In this document: positions 43,868 through 56,326 of the stretch, piece after piece
Numbering within the stretch: the first letter of the stretch is position 1
Layout: each line of letters starts with the position of its first letter
Source of the DNA: Suillus spraguei
Lineage: Eukaryota > Basidiomycota > Agaricomycetes > Boletales > Suillaceae
Direction: 5' to 3'
Assembly: GCA_016800925.1 (NCBI GenBank)
Contig: JABCPU010000372.1
Location: 1-64,000 of the forward strand
Length of the DNA: 64,000 nucleotides
Position numbers and translations under genes: made by a program
The notes under the pieces: generated by a model
The model's database searches: none
What the model was told of the DNA's origin: nothing
What the model saw: only the letters and a program-made list of their open reading frames with translations

Positions 43868-45300
43868 TATGGGATTGCCAAAATATACAAGGGATCATTT
43901 TTCCGACGCAAAGCAGCATACGCATTTGTGCGGATGGTTGAATCGCAGCGTAGGTAAAGTTATTGACGTCATGGCATAGCATTCGCATCTTGAGTCTCGA
44001 CAACGTCAATTCGGGGACCCGCAATTCACGCCTTTAGGCTATTGGCGAACATAGAATCTTATCTCAGTTCGGACAGTTTGATTGTGTGTTCATCGCTCTT
44101 TCTCCTTTTTGTGTTCTTCTATTGACTATCATTCCGACTTCCGCTTCTTTTCATGGCGTCGTGAGTCTCCAATTCCATTCACCCTGCTGTGTTGCTGCGC
44201 GTTCATCTGAGCTCGATCTCCTACTTAATTGTTCTTTCCACTATGGTGAGCAATGCAGTGTGTTATATGTTTGGGTTTAATATTGAACAATGGATGTAAA
44301 ATATATCGCAAACATGTTGAGCATATTATTCTCCATGACTGCGAAACATTTACTTGGGGATTGCTTCAATAACAACACACTGGTACTGTGCACATGGACA
44401 TGTGCACCGCAGAACAGCTAAGAAGCATCAGTCAAGGTGTTGTTACAATTTGGAATGCTCGGGTGATCCGTGACTTAGTAGGCTGCTCAGTGCTGGTACC
44501 CGCCCTACTTTGGGCCTTTGCACCTTAACTTAGAGCTCATCAACTTGTGGCAACCATGCCGACTGGCGAAGAGAGATCGCAGCATTGCTACTAAAGTAGT
44601 GTGGGACTCATACCACCGCTCTCATAATTACCCACAACTTTCCATCAGGTTGCAAATACATTCATGTCATGGCGCTTCCACCTATTTCAAATATCGCAGC
44701 CCACACGCCATTCTCATTCCCATCGAGCGGTTGTCTGTCCTCTGCGTGAATTCGAGCCTTTACAATCCAACTTCGACTTTGTCAGCAGCTGAGATATAGC
44801 AACACGATCCCAAAGGTGAGTATCGTCTGTTCTCGTTGGACAACGATGAAGATCACAGATGCTCTTCAAGCAACATTTCGTAGCAGATCATTCGTCCAGT
44901 ACAAGTTATACCAGGTTACTGCTAGCCGCTTATACGGATGACGCAGAATGAATGTACTACATCAAAAACATAAACTCTGACCGGATGCTGACTACGTAAA
45001 CACCAGAAAATATTAAAGGATGATGGAACCACTGTACATGTCACATTCATGTTATATCCAAAATGAATATCCACGAAGGGATCACTAGAGTAGGAGGGGA
45101 AACGTGGCGCCCATGTTCAGATAACGATCCTCACTTGGATGACCAGGACCAGGCCTCCTTACCTACAGGGATCTTGTTCTTCTGTCTCACCATAAAATAC
45201 TGGGAGTAGTCGAGTCAAATTCGAGGTCTGCTGGCATTAATTGCAAATAGCTATCTGCCGACAGGGCAAATGTTGTCTGTTATAAGTTCTGCTCAGAATG
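43868..45300. other. Protease 3' flank and intergenic DNA
   Basis: 43868-44270 is the duplicated downstream flank found after copies A and C (GGTTGAATCGCAGCGTAGGT, GTTCGGACAGTTTGATTGTG). 44280-45300 shows no supported gene; the ORF at 44518-44799 has no recognisable features. Confidence 0.45.
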
Positions 45301-45301
45301 G

Positions 45302-45308
45302 TATAAAA
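45302..45308 (+). promoter_or_regulatory. TATA box of the small secreted protein gene
   Basis: TATAAAA 46 bp before the chosen ATG at 45348, a normal distance for a fungal core promoter. Confidence 0.6.
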
Positions 45309-45347
45309 GGACTCCTTCCTACCGATTTATTTCTAAGAACACAAATA

Positions 45348-45745
45348 ATGCGTCCCTCCTTCCGAGTCGTACTCGCTGTTATTGCTGCTTTGACAGTGTC
45401 TATGACTGTCGGTGCTGACAATCAATGCATCAAGCTTGCCGGATATTGCAATGTGGATAAAGATCAGTGCTGCCCTGGCTATAAATGCGTGTCAGGGTGG
45501 ATCGAATCAAATGATAATGGCAAAGTGGTGAGTATGAGTAGTTTCATCCAGAATCTGTTGACTCACCAGCGTGGTAGACAAAAAGCACCATACATGTGTG
45601 TGACTAATGAGCTACGGCGAGCTATGTTTCTACTTTTTCGTTGGTACAATGTGGTTAATGGCACCGCATGTAAATAGTTTGTGACGGGAATACTTGCTTC
45701 TGTCCAAATTTTACTGGTGCTCGAGCGATGAAAATTTCAGGATAG
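45348..45745 (+). CDS. Small secreted cysteine-rich protein
   Basis: Two predicted exons, 45348-45531 and 45678-45745, give 83 aa. The ATG at 45348 is chosen over 45270 because it starts a clean signal peptide (MRPSFRVVLAVIAALTVS, cleavage near VGA-DN). The mature part of about 60 residues has eight cysteines in the order C-x6-C-x6-CC-x4-C-x14-C-x4-C-x-C (CIKLAGYC, DQCCPGYKC, CDGNTCFC), similar to knottin-type scaffolds. The intron is placed by GTATGA...TAG and frame; the alternative donor GTGAGT loses the last three cysteines, so I prefer the first. Such proteins in soil and mycorrhizal fungi include candidate effectors, but no function is proven. The neighbours are proteases and an NLR relic. 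Confidence 0.6.
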
Positions 45746-46930
45746 AGGAATATTTAAAAACTGTGAATGTATGACCTGTGACTGAATCAAAGATCGAGAG
45801 TGGGCCCAACTCTTACATAGTTGGGTTGTGTCAGGCGCAAACATCCCACCCGTTAAATCTGTCGAAAAACATAGAAGGAGCGGGCGAGCGGAGGGTTTGC
45901 ATGCATTAGTCAGTTAGCGGGACAAATTCTTAGTGTGTTGATGTGTTGAAAAATAAGAGAATAAATTTTGAGGAAAGAACAGATAGACGAGATGGATAGC
46001 ATGGGATCAAAACTGCGTGGCAAGGCCGTGATGAGATAAGCGCAGTCTGGGACTGGTAAGTGACAGGTCACCGCCACCACAAACGACAGTCTGTATGAAA
46101 ACTAAAAACACTGTCACAAAATCATCTGAGATAAACTTTTCAGTTCAACAAAAATGTGCAACGTACCACAGGCGTTAATAGGTTTCCCCTCAACCAGAGT
46201 CTTGATCATCTCAGAAATAACATGCAGACACTGTGCGCTGTATGTCTCGAGATCTACTAGAAACCTATTGACATCCTTTGGGTCAAGGCATGATCAGATG
46301 ATGAATGCATTCATTGAACTGTAACAATGCGAGTGAGATTTACACATTAGCAGAAGTCACTTCTAGCCTAAAATTTTCTTGAGTGATGTCATAAGGCAAA
46401 GTAATATAACAAGGCGAGACAAAATGTTAAACAATGTTGGTTTTTGGAATCCACTGATATGTGGTTATAGCTCCAAGGTTGCAATCTGTCTTATGTTGTG
46501 AACAATAACAATATATGAATCACAGAAAATCGTACAGTAGTTTCTCCAATCGGCTATTTTCACAGCATGGTCAATCCTATAACAGCAGCAGCCAAAGCCC
46601 AGATTCCGCTTTCTCCTGCACTTAGCTCCAGTGCAGCACCTGGCATCGGTGAAACCAAGACATGACTATATATTGCAGTTTTTTTCCAAGGGCAATGCTT
46701 CTTTCCTGTATATTATTCGCAATACTAAGGTCTGAAAAATGTTGATTTTACTCAGTACGAGGAGCGGAAAGGGGTTTGAAGATACTCACTCCTTTCGACA
46801 TTGTTGCCAGTGCCGTCCATGTGCCATGCAGCTCAAATAGAGATCAGAACCTCCTCTAGGTATCACTAATGCAGTCGTAGGGTTATATAATAGGCCTCGA
46901 CAAGTGGGTGGTACACAGAATAACAGCCGA
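45746..46930. other. Intergenic, no supported gene
   Basis: A minus-strand piece near 46570-46640 encodes GAALELSAGESGIWALAAAV, like a GPI-anchor or membrane C-terminus, but I could not assemble exons around it. Nothing else is recognised. Confidence 0.35.
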
Positions 46931-46937
46931 TCTTGGG

Positions 46938-49761
46938 GTCCTACCACCCACCCACTGTCATTATCCAGAAAACCGTCCGGTGAGAGCTAACCCAATCAGT
47001 GTGCCCCCGCAAGGGCTCACCGACTGGTTCCCCCGTCCCTGCATCCCACAACCAAAAAGTCCTACCCACAGAACTGGTGACAATGCGAGTGCCGTCCGGG
47101 GATAAGGAGACCGACCTAACCCAATTTATGTGCCCCCGCAAAGGCTCACCAACTGGCTCCCCTGTCGCTGTATTCCATAGGCAAACGATGCAATCCTAAG
47201 AACCAGTGACGATGCGAGTGCCGTCCAGCGAGAATACCATGAGTGCTTCATCTGATACCTAGTAGCAGTGCACTCACTTTTAACCACTGGGCAATGAGCG
47301 GAAGGGCAGGTACTGCACCACTGAGCGCATGAATGAGAGCGAGTGACTTGAGCCAGAACAACAGCCGCTCGTGGTCGAAAAACAATTTTACTTCTTTCGC
47401 GAGCTCCTTTTCGAAGACTGTGTTTCGTACGTGCAAAGTCCAAAATCGAGATGAATACGACAGATGTGGGGGGATGCATATTTGCACTCGTTCTTGCAGC
47501 CCGGGATCTCCGCTATTAGGCAGATACGATGAATGTAAATCACAGATATTGAAACGAAGACTGTGTTCCATCACTCGAAGTGATGCGAATGCAAGGTCGC
47601 GTTGCACCTTTGACAAGTCGACGAAAAACTCTCCGCTTGATCGCTTGTCCGTTAAGAATCGCGGAAGGATGCGTGAAGGGGCCGGATCGGAGAGTCTGGG
47701 TTCGTGGTACCGCTCAGGAGGGAGCCCATTCTTTTTAATACCAGGTCGACAGCGAAAATGTCCTCTCCCATTGGAATATGCCGCCTCATAGCGTTCAGGG
47801 AAGCTAAAGGAAGGGGTTAAGCTGTGCCTAGTATTTGTCCCATCACTGAGTGGAATCTCGCTAGTGCCATCAACGCGATAAAACGCGATTTCTGCGAGTG
47901 CTGGCCATGGGGAGATTTATCCATGGGCATGATATCTATTAAAATGAGGGCACACATGCTGTGCAACAGCACGCTTCTCTCGGCAACATCGCGTGATGCT
48001 ACAGCCTGGTAGCATTCAATTGGAGATAGTCCTACACAGGACCCTTTGATATATCTGCGGGCGAAACGTGCCCATTCAAAAAGTCCATCAGCTTTCTCAG
48101 CAAGAACGGCGAACTCTCCGTCCTGGAAATCAAGCCCTTCCTTCGATACGTAAGTATGGATATTGCGCTTTGTGAGCGTCGGTGGAATAAGTATTATCCA
48201 TCGACATCAGTCGAATATGCTGAACCCCACGAAACTCGTCTTTGATGTCACCAAGCGGGCGAGACATAATGATGAAGGGGAGGTTGCCAGGGAGGTCTGT
48301 GATTTTGGGAACAGCGGGATTTGGATGTTTGCCAGCTAGAATACGGAGGTCTCTCCGTGTCTCTGCTTCACCGCTCTCGTCCAGTGCATCGATCGCGATC
48401 ACGATGGGTTCCCCAGACGACCCATACGACTTCTCCAGTGGTTCGATAAGAAGCTTCTGTCACCGCTAGACAATATCCGCCGTTTTCTTGGATGAATTCG
48501 CGGTCTTGACTGCATCTGCTAATGCCCGCCTCATCTCCAGGTCGCGATCAGCCAGGTCGTGCGCGATCGTGGAAAAGACCTTTTCATGGCGACGATCTGC
48601 TTCTTGCTGACGGTCAAAACAGTAACACGAACCGAGCCCTCCCACCTCTTCGGCCCACTAGGCAATGGTGTGAGCGATGGCCGGTTTGCCCTTGCTCGCA
48701 GAGCCAGATAATCACAGCACGCGTGGAACATCGTCGCCAGTACTGTTGACCCATTTCGTGATCTCGAAAAGGATTTCCGTGCGCGTCCCTTGAAGGCATT
48801 CTCTTCTAGTATCTAGTCCCGCGCCTTCTGCATAAGTCATACCGCTGAGGTCCAATATTTCTTCTGAAAAGGTGTGAATATATGTAAAGTGACAAGCACG
48901 TTTGAACCCTTACCCGTACGGTGGACGTGTATGGCTACGTCGCGAGCAACATTGTTCTGGAAGTTTCTCATGAGCCCATTAAACACGTCATCGTACTTTT
49001 CGATCGTATCGTCCATTTCCGAGACAACGTTCTTTCCATATTTGTTCCCTGTTATGATGGTATAAGCTTGAGACGATACATAACAACGGCGTGTAAGGCT
49101 CACAAACGTTCTTTGTCTCTTGATGAAATAGGCGCATTCACGTGTCTGCTGAGAAATCTGGCCAAGAATAATGCGCGTCGACGACATTTTTCCAAGTATC
49201 TCGTCCTATGTTATGAAACAGTAGACTTGACACAACTTCTCGAGAAGTTTGATTACCGCCGCGTCGCGATCCACTTGAGCTAGGATAACCTGCACAAACG
49301 ACAAATGATTGCTGAGCAGAAGTGGGAAAGAATGAAAGAATGCATACTTCGGCTGTACAAGACAACACGCCCAATGTTATCTTTGCATATGGATGTACCT
49401 GTGAAATGGGATCAGCTCAATTCCGATCAAGAAGAGGCTTGCATACATCCACAATCTTGCCAATAACTTCGTCGAATATCCTGAGGGGTTTGAGAGATGT
49501 GTACTGGAACTTGACCGCATTATGGAGATCCGTTTGTGCATCCCGGTCAACAGCAACCACGGTTATTGCAGGTCCCGGACGTGGATGCATGCGTTTTGCA
49601 GGCTCTTGGGCATCCTGAAGTGCCGATTGGGTATCGAATTCTATTTCTACACCAGACAGAACAGCCTGAATCTGCGGACCTCCAGTATTTAGGGAGTGCA
49701 GGGAATGGAGAGCAAATTTGAGAACCTGAAGCATGTTCATGATAGACATTCGGGGGAACAA
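46938..49761 (-). pseudogene. STAND NLR (NACHT-WD40), decayed and truncated
   Basis: Read on the minus strand from 49761: a fungal NLR N-terminal helical domain (GPQIQAVLSGVEIEFDTQSA, LRIFDEVIGKI, CAYFIKRQRTF, EKYDDVFNGLMRNF), a hinge (EGAGLDTRRECLQGTRTEIL), the P-loop reading GSASKGKPAIAH (GKP instead of GKS/T), FSTIARDLADRDLEMRR, the NACHT core IDALDESGEAETRRDL and IIMSRP, then SYLPNSGDPGLQERV and the first WD40 repeats ([32 protein letters not shown]). Stops include TGA for Trp before the P-loop and TAG after AHTIA. The WD40 domain ends after about two repeats. Fungal NLRs act in non-self recognition and regulated cell death; this one cannot make a full protein. Confidence 0.8.
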
Positions 49762-49899
49762 GACTACGGTTGCAGGAATCCGTCGAGCGCTTATGGTAAT
49801 CTGAGTTGTATTCTAGGACATTCAATGTTTGTGGACTCACAAAGGTCCTTACATAAGTTGTGCATACTGTCCTCAACTGAATTTCCCAGATTCCGATAA

Positions 49900-50570
49900 A
49901 CTTTCTTACGAGGTTGGTGCTAGAAGAAGGATGCTTCTATGTCAGTATTTGGAGTACAGTGAACTAAATGATTCTTATAACTTAAAGCTACGTACCGAAC
50001 TTTTTTTACTAGGTGTTGCCGCTTAAGTAGATGCGCGGGTTTCTTGAGTTGAATCTTCTGATGACTTGCGTTTCCTCATTGTGAAAAGCAGTCGAAGCCA
50101 ACTGAGATTGTGATGGCAAGCCAAATCTAATGATAACGTCCAATAAGGTATTGATCGGTCATGTAGGATCATTTCACTCGGAAACAAGGACGCTTTATCA
50201 ACGCTTATATCATTAACGTGACGGTAACGGGCCAAGATTTTACGTGTCTGACTCCCAAAGACAGCCGTTCTCCTCAGCGCTCAGCAACGTTTGCTACACT
50301 AATTGGGCAATGCCCTGGCATCTCTACGGAAATGAACGTGAGTTGAGTCAATCATCGGTATAGTCTTAGCTTATAAGGTAATATATACCCAAAATAAAGG
50401 CAATCGCCAGCAAGAACTCATAGGTTTACTAATGTCATGAATGTTTGTATTGAAATTCTGCCACCAACTCGAGAGGTCGAATCTTTGCACTCATGTTGGG
50501 ACTCGCTACCTTATCTTTCGAGGCGCACGTTTCGATATAGTACGTGCCACGGTCATCACGTTCGCTGGCA
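49900..50570. other. Intergenic with protease-type upstream block
   Basis: 50230-50560 repeats parts of the block upstream of protease B (TTTTACGTGTCTGAC, CAGCGCTCAGCAA, GAGAGGTCGAATC). No gene is seen. Confidence 0.45.
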
Positions 50571-50582
50571 CATAACTTGAAG

Positions 50583-50589
50583 TATATAA
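50583..50589 (+). promoter_or_regulatory. TATA box of protease copy C
   Basis: TATATAA 36 bp upstream of the ATG, in the promoter block shared by the protease copies. Confidence 0.7.
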
Positions 50590-50624
50590 TGGTCTACTGA
50601 GTATGATATTACTTTCAACAAACC

Positions 50625-52113
50625 ATGTTCCTCACTGCATCATCGTTGACACTGCTCCTGGCTTTGTCAATCACGGGATCGCCTGTTGGAGTTCGCAATT
50701 CCCCCATCATTACCCCCCTTACCAGGAGACTGAACTTCTCCGATGGTACTATTGGCCACGTGCAACACGATGAAGCGCCTGTGATGGCCTTCAGGGGATA
50801 CAATATGCATGGCCGACGTGCTGAAATCATTCCTATGACATTCGCCCCTTCGGGTAGATACATCGTGGCACTTGGCGTTGGCAGCCCCCCCAAAACCTGT
50901 TAGTTCATCATTGAGAAAACACGCGGCTGCTAATGTATTATTGAAGACACCTTGGTTGTCGACACCGGTAGCGCGATCACATGGATTGGTGCCCGCACTC
51001 CATACGACGAAACCGGCGTCAACACCGGACAGGGTGTGAGGACAGCCTACGGTGGTGGGCAATTTCCTACAATATCCTTCTCTGGTATGACATACAACAA
51101 TTTCATAAGTTGAAAATACCCACAATTATCTACAGGAACTTTCGTCGTCGATACCGTCACTCTCGGTGATCTCACCATCCCCAACTACGAACTCGCTGTT
51201 GCTTCTACTGTGAGCAACTTCAGGGTCTATGACGGTATCCTTGGCATAGGGCCTCAAGATTTGACAGCCAACACCCTGATAAATGACCTGCATGCCACGT
51301 ATCCAACTTTTACTGACTGGCTGGTTACCGCAGCCGCCATTCGTCAGAACATTGTTGGTATCTTTTTCATGCCCCTCATTGGGAATAGAGCCACCCATGT
51401 CGGAGAGCTCGCCTTTGGTGAACCTGACTATACCAAGTGCACTAGTAACATCGTATACACGTAAGCTACCTCAGCTCCTAGACCAATCCAGACTCTTAGT
51501 AATTATGTTGTTTCAGTGATGTCACAAACACCCCCCGCTCAAAGAAGTTCTGGGGTATCGATCAGAGAATCACTTACGGTGACACGGACATCTTGTTACG
51601 CACTGCTGGTGTCATCGATACTGGCAGCAGCTTTATTTACATTGCCTCCGGTGTGTATGTAGAGTGCAGCGAGTAATAATGGTCTAATCAGTGTTCGATA
51701 GATGCCTATGGCAGGTACCGGGCTGCAACCGGCGCTACCATCGATCAGCCAACTGGTCTTCTTCGTATTACCCCTGACCGGTACAGGGCACTACAGACTT
51801 GAAGTTCTATATTGGCGACGTACGTATGTCAATTCTGTCAGCCCTCACACCCCTTGTTCACCGTTTTGCACAGGGAGTCTTCAGTCTCATCCCTAATGCC
51901 CAAATTTGGCCTCGTTCTCTCAACCTCAAGCTTCCTGGTGCTGAGAACGATGGCATATATCTCATCATTAAAAGCCTAAGAACGGCAACTGGCGCAGGGT
52001 TTGACTTTATGGTTGGCTATACATTTATGCAGCGCTTCTACACTGTTTTAGATCGCGACAACCGCAAGGTCGGGTTTGCCACGACCTCGTTCACTTATGC
52101 CACTACCAACTAA
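50625..52113 (+). pseudogene. Aspartic protease copy C (A1), one-base frameshift
   Basis: Exons 50625-50898, 50947-51084, 51136-51460, 51517-51650, 51702-51819 and 51874-52113, with the same borders as copy B. Signal peptide MFLTASSLTLLLALSITG. Both active-site loops are intact (VVDTGSAITWIG, VIDTGSSFIYIAS), and NAQIWPRSLN plus GYTFMQRFY are present. The only defect seen is in exon 5: GCACTACAGACTTGAAG lacks one base relative to GACCTAGGGGAGTTGAAG in copy B, so the exon is 118 instead of 119 bp and the last ~85 codons fall out of frame. A sequencing error would look the same. The intact exon 6 suggests very recent loss. Confidence 0.82.
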
Positions 52114-52499
52114 TCTGTAATTACCATCATGTACAGGGATTGTTTTTCTACGCAAAGCGCATACGGATTTGTATGGGTGGTTGAATCGCAGCGTAGGTAA
52201 AGTCATGGACGTTATGGCATAGCATTCGCATCTTGAGTCTCAACGTCAATTCGGACCATGGGGACCCGCAATTCACACCTTTCGTAGACCGTATTGGCGA
52301 ACATATAATCTTATTTCAGTTCGGACAGCTTGATTGTGTGTTCATCGTTCTTTCTCCTTTTCGTGCTCTTCTATTAAGTACTATGGCAACTTCTGCTTCT
52401 TTTCACGGCGTGTCCAATTCCATTCACCTGCTGTGTTGCTGCGTGTTCATAGCTCGATCTCCTATTTAGGACACAGTGCTAACAATTAACACTGGAAGT

Positions 52500-52900
52500 C
52501 AGCGGGTATTGATGGTGATCTACTCACCCAACAAAAATTGCGACCGGTATGATGAGAGCGGTGTAAAAACATATGGATCACAAGACAGGTGAGCTGCTGT
52601 TACGGTGACAGAGGGCTTGTGCCTGAGCATCTTAGAAACAGGGCAGGTTGACGCAGTGAAGCGGCACAAAACACACAAAACACATACCTCTGCAGCTCAG
52701 AGCAAGACACCACAATCTCTCCAATCACCTCAGTAGCGCTCAAACCTTCAACTCCAGTAAAATGCTTCGTCTGTGGGACTTAAAAACAGGTGTTGTGTTG
52801 AAGAACGGGGAGGCAGTATCGCGAGATGGGCAGTTGATAGCAAGCGGTGGAGAGGTCATTGTATGACACGGAGAAACTGGTCAAATTGATTCCGTACTAG
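52500..52900 (+). pseudogene. WD40 relic downstream of protease copy C
   Basis: Contains MLRLWDLKTGVVL, VSRDGQLIASGGE and WHGETG-like coding with TGA for Trp (52865-52867). It parallels the relic at 23415-23712 in the same position relative to protease copy A. Confidence 0.6.
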
Positions 52901-53039
52901 ATTAGCCAACCGGTACGGATATGGAGACCGTATTACGGCCCCGTAGAGTCCCGCATACGGCGTACGGCGGCGAACAGCCCTAGTATGCTCTGAGCTATAC
53001 CAGATCCAAGTTGTTCAGAACAACTTTTGAACTCATTTT

Positions 53040-53340
53040 GAACGAGTCGACTCTTTCAGATTGGCAGGGTGCCAAAAACGGGTGCCGAAGGCACAACAGG
53101 TTGGACTAGTGTGATGTAACGGGGAAAGATTTTACGTGTCATTTGTGTCTGACAAACTCTTCTCCCAAGGACTCATGATGATTCCCAGTCGGGACCCCCG
53201 GTCGCAGTTTGAACCGCTCTAGGACTCAGCACTCAGCAATGACGCTTGCTACATTAACCTAGGCGATGTATTTATTATGGGTGGCATTCTATGGAAATGA
53301 ACGTGAGTTAAGTCAATGAATGTTTGAATCATTGGCAGTT
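53040..53340. other. Protease-type upstream block without a protease
   Basis: TTTTACGTGTC, ACTCTTCTCCCAAGGACT and GTGAGTTAAGTCAATGAATG match blocks at 41290-41470 and 50230-50350. No protease follows; a LINE fragment does. Confidence 0.5.
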
Positions 53341-53571
53341 CGGAGGCAGGCCAGGCCGTTAGACCACAGACTCCTTGCACCTACTAACGAAATTCATTAC
53401 AGACGCCTGGCATCAAAGGAGGGATGCGTTTCCATGCTATTCCTGGATGTCAAAGCAGCATTCCCGAGCGTTGTCATCAGAAGCTCCTACACAACCTCAA
53501 AAGGTAGGGATCCGCAAGAGTACATAGGCTGGTATGAAAGGAGACTCAACGGTAGATCAACCAGCCCATAG
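53341..53571 (+). pseudogene. Tad-like LINE reverse transcriptase fragment
   Basis: About 75 codons: RRQARPLDHRLL, then SMLFLDVKAAFPSVV and YIGWYERRLNGRST. These match the palm region of the LINE RT at 36038-37669 (SLLFLDVKAAFPSVV, YVDWYKRRLDNRTT). Neither end of the LINE is present, so this is a degraded fragment. Confidence 0.7.
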
Positions 53572-54107
53572 TGTCATTTTAATGCATAAAGTAATTACAA
53601 TTGTAAGACACTTGTAATGCATTCAATTACTGCAGCTCCCACTCCCTTTTTGAGAAACCATGGTGAATCTTCGAGGATCCCTAATGCATCAGTGGTACAT
53701 TAGCATTCTAGGTGACACATCGGAATTTTCGATATTTAGGGAAGGTTTATATGTAGTACAAAATGCAAAGAAAATATTTGAAATTTAAACTAACATAAAG
53801 ATGGGTACATAACTTCAAATTTCGTCAGAGTTTTGTGGAAATCCAAAATATGAAAGCATCCGCAACATTTTCCCACTAATTATACGTTAATGAAAATATG
53901 AAATATAATCAGATTTTCAGCGTCGGCGTGAATTTGAAGTTTAATCATCACGTGAATGATGTTGGACAAAACTTGAAGTTTAGTCCGTCGCTACATGTTT
54001 GTCAATGTATTAAATTTTATCCAACAATTAGACACCCTCCAAATTTGAAGTTTAAGGCGATGACAAAATGTGATGACAAGTTTTGTCTGCAGACAAAATG
54101 AATCGCC
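53572..54107. other. AT-rich spacer with an 18-bp palindrome
   Basis: No gene. Repeated TTTGAAGTTTA words (53934, 53972, 54042). A perfect palindrome TTTTGTCTGCAGACAAAA lies at 54081-54098, next to the third gypsy LTR. Confidence 0.45.
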
Positions 54108-54830
54108 TGTTACGAACTGGGATGGCGTCACCAGTGACAGTGATAAGACACAGTCGGTCTGCTGGGAGGTTCGACTACGTTCAAAGGAGAACAAGGACTA
54201 CTACAAGGAAGTATTCCGAGTAGGATCAAGGGTTCAATCGAAGAGTCACGACTCTAAGATAATCGATAGAATAGAGGCTAAGACTAAGGAGTGCTTAGAC
54301 TTAGAGACAATTCAGACAACTTAGGTTGGAGACCTAAGCGAAGGATATTCCAGGTAAAACCCAGTAAGATTAAAGTAAAGTACACAAGCATAATACAACG
54401 TGCTTAAATAAGCCAATATGTGCACATGGACCAAGAGAGACGTGAGAACGTATGTGCGTATCCAAAGGAGGAAGGTGACTATGGTACAGATGCATTGAGC
54501 ATATGAGTCGGGATCATGTTACATAATATACTAGGTAAAGACGAGAGGAAAATGAATAGGGGCACATATGATTGTAACATTACCCCTGTTTTACACGTAA
54601 AGTCACCGAACTTTACTTATTCTGGAGCATTCTCATAGTAGATCGGATCGTCACTGAACTCGTAATCTTGTCAAGAACTGAACCACTCATCATATACGTG
54701 GCCTCTTCGGCACCAGCACGTCATTTGGAGTCTCTTCTAGCCATTGCTTGAGTTTGTTCATCATCAAGCTGACATTCCCAAGAACGAAGTGCATCGTAGA
54801 ATCCATTATCCTTCCAGGTTAGTGTGAAGG
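54108..54830 (-). mobile_element. 3' end of a third gypsy copy (LTR plus ORF3 end)
   Basis: An LTR at 54108-54579 (472 bp, TGTTACGAAC...TGTAACA on the plus strand), then 251 bp matching the end of ORF3 and the pre-LTR hairpin (54597-54616). It is cut exactly where the LTR of copy 2 begins. The rest of this element is missing. Confidence 0.85.
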
Positions 54831-55306
54831 TGTTATGAACTGGGGTGGCATCACCAGCGACAGTGAAAAGACACGGACGGTCTGCTGGGAAGTTCTACAA
54901 TGTCCAGAAGAGGACAAGGTGAAAGTACAAGGAACGCATTCTGAGTACAATCAAGGGTTTGGCCTCAAAGACAAGTCTGAGAGGTTCTACAAGAATAGAG
55001 GCTAAGGCTAAGGAGTGCTTAGACTTAGAGACGATTCAAGACGACTTAGGTTGGAGACCTAAGCAAAGGATATTCCAGGTAAAACCCAGTAAGATTAAAG
55101 TAAAGTACACAAGCATAATACAACGTGCTTAAATAGGCCAATATGTGCGCACGGACCAAAGAGAAATGTGAGAATGTAAGTGCGTATCCAAAGAAGGAAG
55201 GCAACTATAGTACAGATGCGTTGAGCATATGAGTCAGAGTCTTGTTACGTAACATACAAAGTGAATTAGACAAAGAAAATGAATAGGGGCACGTACGATT
55301 GTAACA
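54831..55306 (-). repeat. 3' LTR of gypsy copy 2
   Basis: 476 bp, TGTTATGAAC...TGTAACA on the plus strand. The inner side carries the CCCCCG purine-tract complement and the conserved hairpin (55324-55342). Confidence 0.88.
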
Positions 55307-55323
55307 TTACCCCCGTTTTACAT

Positions 55324-55342
55324 GTAAAGTCACCGACTTTAC
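55324..55342 (-). other. Conserved pre-LTR hairpin, copy 2
   Basis: GTAAAGTC-ACC-GACTTTAC, 8-bp arms, in the same position as 8184-8202 in copy 1 but with a different loop. Confidence 0.7.
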
Positions 55343-55476
55343 TTGTCCTGATTAGCATAATAAATGGGATCGTCGCCATACTTGTAGTCCTCATCAAGGA
55401 ATGACCCACTCCTCATGTATGTGGCTTCTTCAGCACCAGCATGTCGTTTGGAATCCCGCCTCTGTGCTGCTTCAGT

Positions 55477-56326
55477 TCACTCATCGCGAAGCTGTTGTTC
55501 CCAAGAACGAAGTGCTTCGTAGAACCCATCATCCTTCCAGATTAACACAAATGGAGGAGTTCCAACTCTTTGGGGACAGTAGATAGAAAGATGGGTAGGA
55601 GCATGTCGCAGACAAATTTGGCACTGGTAGTCAGGGCAATTCTTTTGCCGATGCCTGGTGATACCACAGACTCGACACTTCATATTCTCATCAGTGTTAG
55701 AGGTGGACATGCGTAAGGGTGATGGCAAATTAATGGGTTTGGGACCAGTGGATCTAGCGCGCTTCTTCCCCTTTCGTCGTATCATGCGTTTTAAGGCGAA
55801 GGCGTTGTCTCGCCTGAGCTGTGCCTGTTGTTTACTGGTGAGTGTGTACGCGGACGCTGGGATGTCAGGAGTGGTCCCTTGTTCAGCAACCACAAGAAGT
55901 TTGTTAGAGGATGAAGGGGAGGTAATGCCAAAGTCTTTTACTAAGACCGGCAAGACAGGATCCATTGGACCAAATGATGATGGAATGGACATGGGGGGAT
56001 GAATATGAAGGTCATGAAGTCGAGGACCGAGTGCTACTAACTCGGCGACCGGAACTCCTAATACTTTTGCAGCTTCACACTGCTCTTCTGTACAGGGCTC
56101 GTACAGCCATGCGGGGTGATCGTGGGAGACTATAACGGGAGGCGATGAGGTTGATTGTTCGATAGGAGATGGAGTTCGTGGAGAGGCAAGGTCGGCTTGT
56201 GTTTGTGGTAAATCTGTAATGGCTTCTTCAACTAGGTTTCTGGCTGCTCTTGTTTCAACGACTGATTGCTGAATAGTTTCGACGACCGCATTGGTGAGCT
56301 GTCCAATCTCCTGGACAGCAGTATAT
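55477..56326 (-). pseudogene. C-terminal part of the third gypsy ORF, copy 2
   Basis: From the deletion junction down the frame stays open: LVEEAITDLPQTQADLASPR, HDHPAWLYEPCTEEQCEAAK, PPMSIPSSFGPMDP, the basic RRKGKKRARS, the knuckle CRVCGITRHRQKNC and a CQIC...HLSIYC cluster. It closely matches 6706-8082. Preservation of the Cys and His residues despite base changes supports a real protein. The N-terminal half is deleted. Confidence 0.75.
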
